7,059 nucleotides of DNA, from positions 1,869 to 8,927 of the forward strand of contig DUIO01000020.1 of the NCBI GenBank assembly GCA_013330315.1, given 5' to 3'. The DNA is from Methanosarcina sp. GTDB lineage: Archaea > Halobacteriota > Methanosarcinia > Methanosarcinales > Methanosarcinaceae. The translations under genes and the position numbers were made by a program. The notes below the pieces were generated by a model. It saw nothing but the letters and a program-made list of their open reading frames with translations. It searched no databases and was not told the origin of the DNA. This document shows positions 6,058 to 7,059 of the stretch, one piece after another; position 1 is the stretch's first letter, and the number at the start of each line of letters is the position of its first letter.

Positions 6058-7059
6058 TTATGTTACAATATCTTTATTACGGGCAGACCTTACCTTTTTG
6101 AAGATCTCCATTACAATAATGACAGTGCCGGCAATTATGAAAAAGCTGAACCAGCTCTCAAACGAAACAGGGTTTATGCTGAGAAGTTCCTGCATGAAAG
6201 GTATGTGCATGGCAAGTACGTGTAGCCCCTGCATCATGACAACGCCTATCACCAGAAAATAATTGTTTCTTACGGGTACACGGAATGCGGAACGGTATTC
6301 AGAACGGCAGTTGAATACATGGAAGTTTTCAAAGAGGACCATCAACAGCAGCAGGGAATTCCTTGCAAGGGTCTCCTCATATCCTACCCCAAGTAACCAT
6401 GCCCAGGCTACAAAAGCTATTATCCCGATTGTCATCCCTGAAATAAGTGTTTCTTTTATCATCAGGTCATTGAAAATTCCTTCTTCGGGTTTTCTCGGTT
6501 TTCTGTACATCACTCCGGGTTCCCCTGCCTCGAAAGCAAGAGCTACTCCCTGAATCCCGTTTGTTACCAGATTGAGCCAGAGAAGCTGCACTGCAAGTAA
6601 CGGTATCGATAAGCCCGCAAAAAGCGCGAGTATGAAAAGAACAACCTCTGAAAGCCCTGTAGATATAAGAAGAAGGGTGACTTTTCGGATGTTATCATAA
6701 GCAATCCGCCCTTCTTCAACTCCTGCAACAATGGAGGAGAATGTATCGTCTGTCACAATCATAGACGATGTATCTTTTGCCACATCGGTTCCTGACCCCA
6801 TTGCCACACCTATATTTGCCCGCCTGAGTGCAGGAGCGTCATTAACTCCATCACCGGTTACGGCGACAAAATGCCCCCTCCTTACGAGCGCATCGACAAT
6901 ATGCATTTTCTGTACCGGGGTTACCCTGGCAAATACTCGCATTTTTTCGAGAGTGGCCATATAAGTTGGGAGCTCGGGGTCGCCAAGCTCTTCCATTTCT
7001 TTGCCTGTGAGCATTTCCTCCCGTGAATTGGTGATGCCAAGTTCGCTGGCTATTGCGAG
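6058..7059 (-). CDS. P-type cation-transporting ATPase (type II, Ca2+-ATPase-like), C-terminal 333 residues
   Basis: ATP-driven cation pump of the membrane. The frame is open to the right edge (first residues LAIASELGIT), so the methionine codon at 7014 is internal and roughly the first two thirds lie outside, including the DKTGT phosphorylation site and membrane segments 1-4. Numbering from the first codon seen, the hinge motif TGDGVNDAP is at 68-76, followed by a normal end of the P domain. Membrane segments 5 to 10 follow, with segment 5 near 128-149 and segment 6 near 153-176. The region aligns by eye with SERCA/PMR1-type pumps: STGLSEVV in segment 5, LLWLNLVTNG in segment 6, LFEN in segment 8. 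Ion-site positions show E138, N163, T166 and E244 kept. The SERCA aspartate of segment 6 is N167, and the segment 5 asparagine is G135. The transported ion is therefore uncertain: Ca2+, Mn2+ or a monovalent cation are all possible. It ends at TAA (6060-6058). Confidence 0.93.
   Translation of the reverse strand, partial: LAIASELGITNSREEMLTGKEMEELGDPELPTYMATLEKMRVFARVTPVQKMHIVDALVRRGHFVAVTGDGVNDAPALRRANIGVAMGSGTDVAKDTSSMIVTDDTFSSIVAGVEEGRIAYDNIRKVTLLLISTGLSEVVLFILALFAGLSIPLLAVQLLWLNLVTNGIQGVALAFEAGEPGVMYRKPRKPEEGIFNDLMIKETLISGMTIGIIAFVAWAWLLGVGYEETLARNSLLLLMVLFENFHVFNCRSEYRSAFRVPVRNNYFLVIGVVMMQGLHVLAMHIPFMQELLSINPVSFESWFSFFIIAGTVIIVMEIFKKVRSARNKDIVT

Noticed and set aside
1..7059. A novel multi-gene defence or mobile system
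   Set aside because: All six substantial genes belong to well-known housekeeping or transport families, with no integrase, transposase, attachment site or unknown gene cluster in view.

Overview
The window looks like chromosomal DNA from a methanogenic archaeon of the genus Methanosarcina or a very close relative. Three things point there. There is an archaeal flap endonuclease with a C-terminal PCNA-binding peptide. There is a beta-RFAP synthase, an enzyme of methanopterin-type cofactor synthesis. There is also an AceTr/SatP-type acetate transporter of the kind found in acetate-using methanogens. AT-rich spacers with TATA-like boxes and T-rich gene ends agree with this. The genus call is inference from protein character; no database was searched.

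Layout, left to right. (1) The 3' three quarters of a flap endonuclease gene (fen, + strand), cut by the left edge. (2) A complete cation diffusion facilitator gene (+ strand). (3) Converging on it, the beta-RFAP synthase gene (mptG, - strand). (4) A 475-base AT-rich spacer without a gene, holding imperfect direct repeats and, at its right end, the terminator of the next gene. (5) A full-length cofactor-independent phosphoglycerate mutase (gpmI, - strand). (6) A divergent control region of about 270 bases. (7) An acetate transporter gene (aceP-like, + strand) ending in a strong hairpin terminator. (8) The 3' third of a P-type cation ATPase gene (- strand), cut by the right edge.

The genes do not form one operon: nearly every gene has its own spacer, promoter candidate and terminator. 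The functional theme is central metabolism of a methanogen plus metal and ion homeostasis. The acetate transporter would bring in acetate. The phosphoglycerate mutase, transcribed divergently from the same spacer, works in gluconeogenesis and glycolysis. MptG starts the pathway to the one-carbon carrier of methanogenesis. The CDF protein and the P-type ATPase move metal or other cations across the membrane.

I found no CRISPR array, insertion sequence, tRNA, rRNA, toxin-antitoxin pair or defence system, and no clear new multi-gene system. The points most worth a second look are the structured leader of the acetate transporter, the altered ion-binding residues in the P-type ATPase, the repeat-bearing spacer upstream of mptG, and the bacterial-type phosphoglycerate mutase in an archaeal setting.
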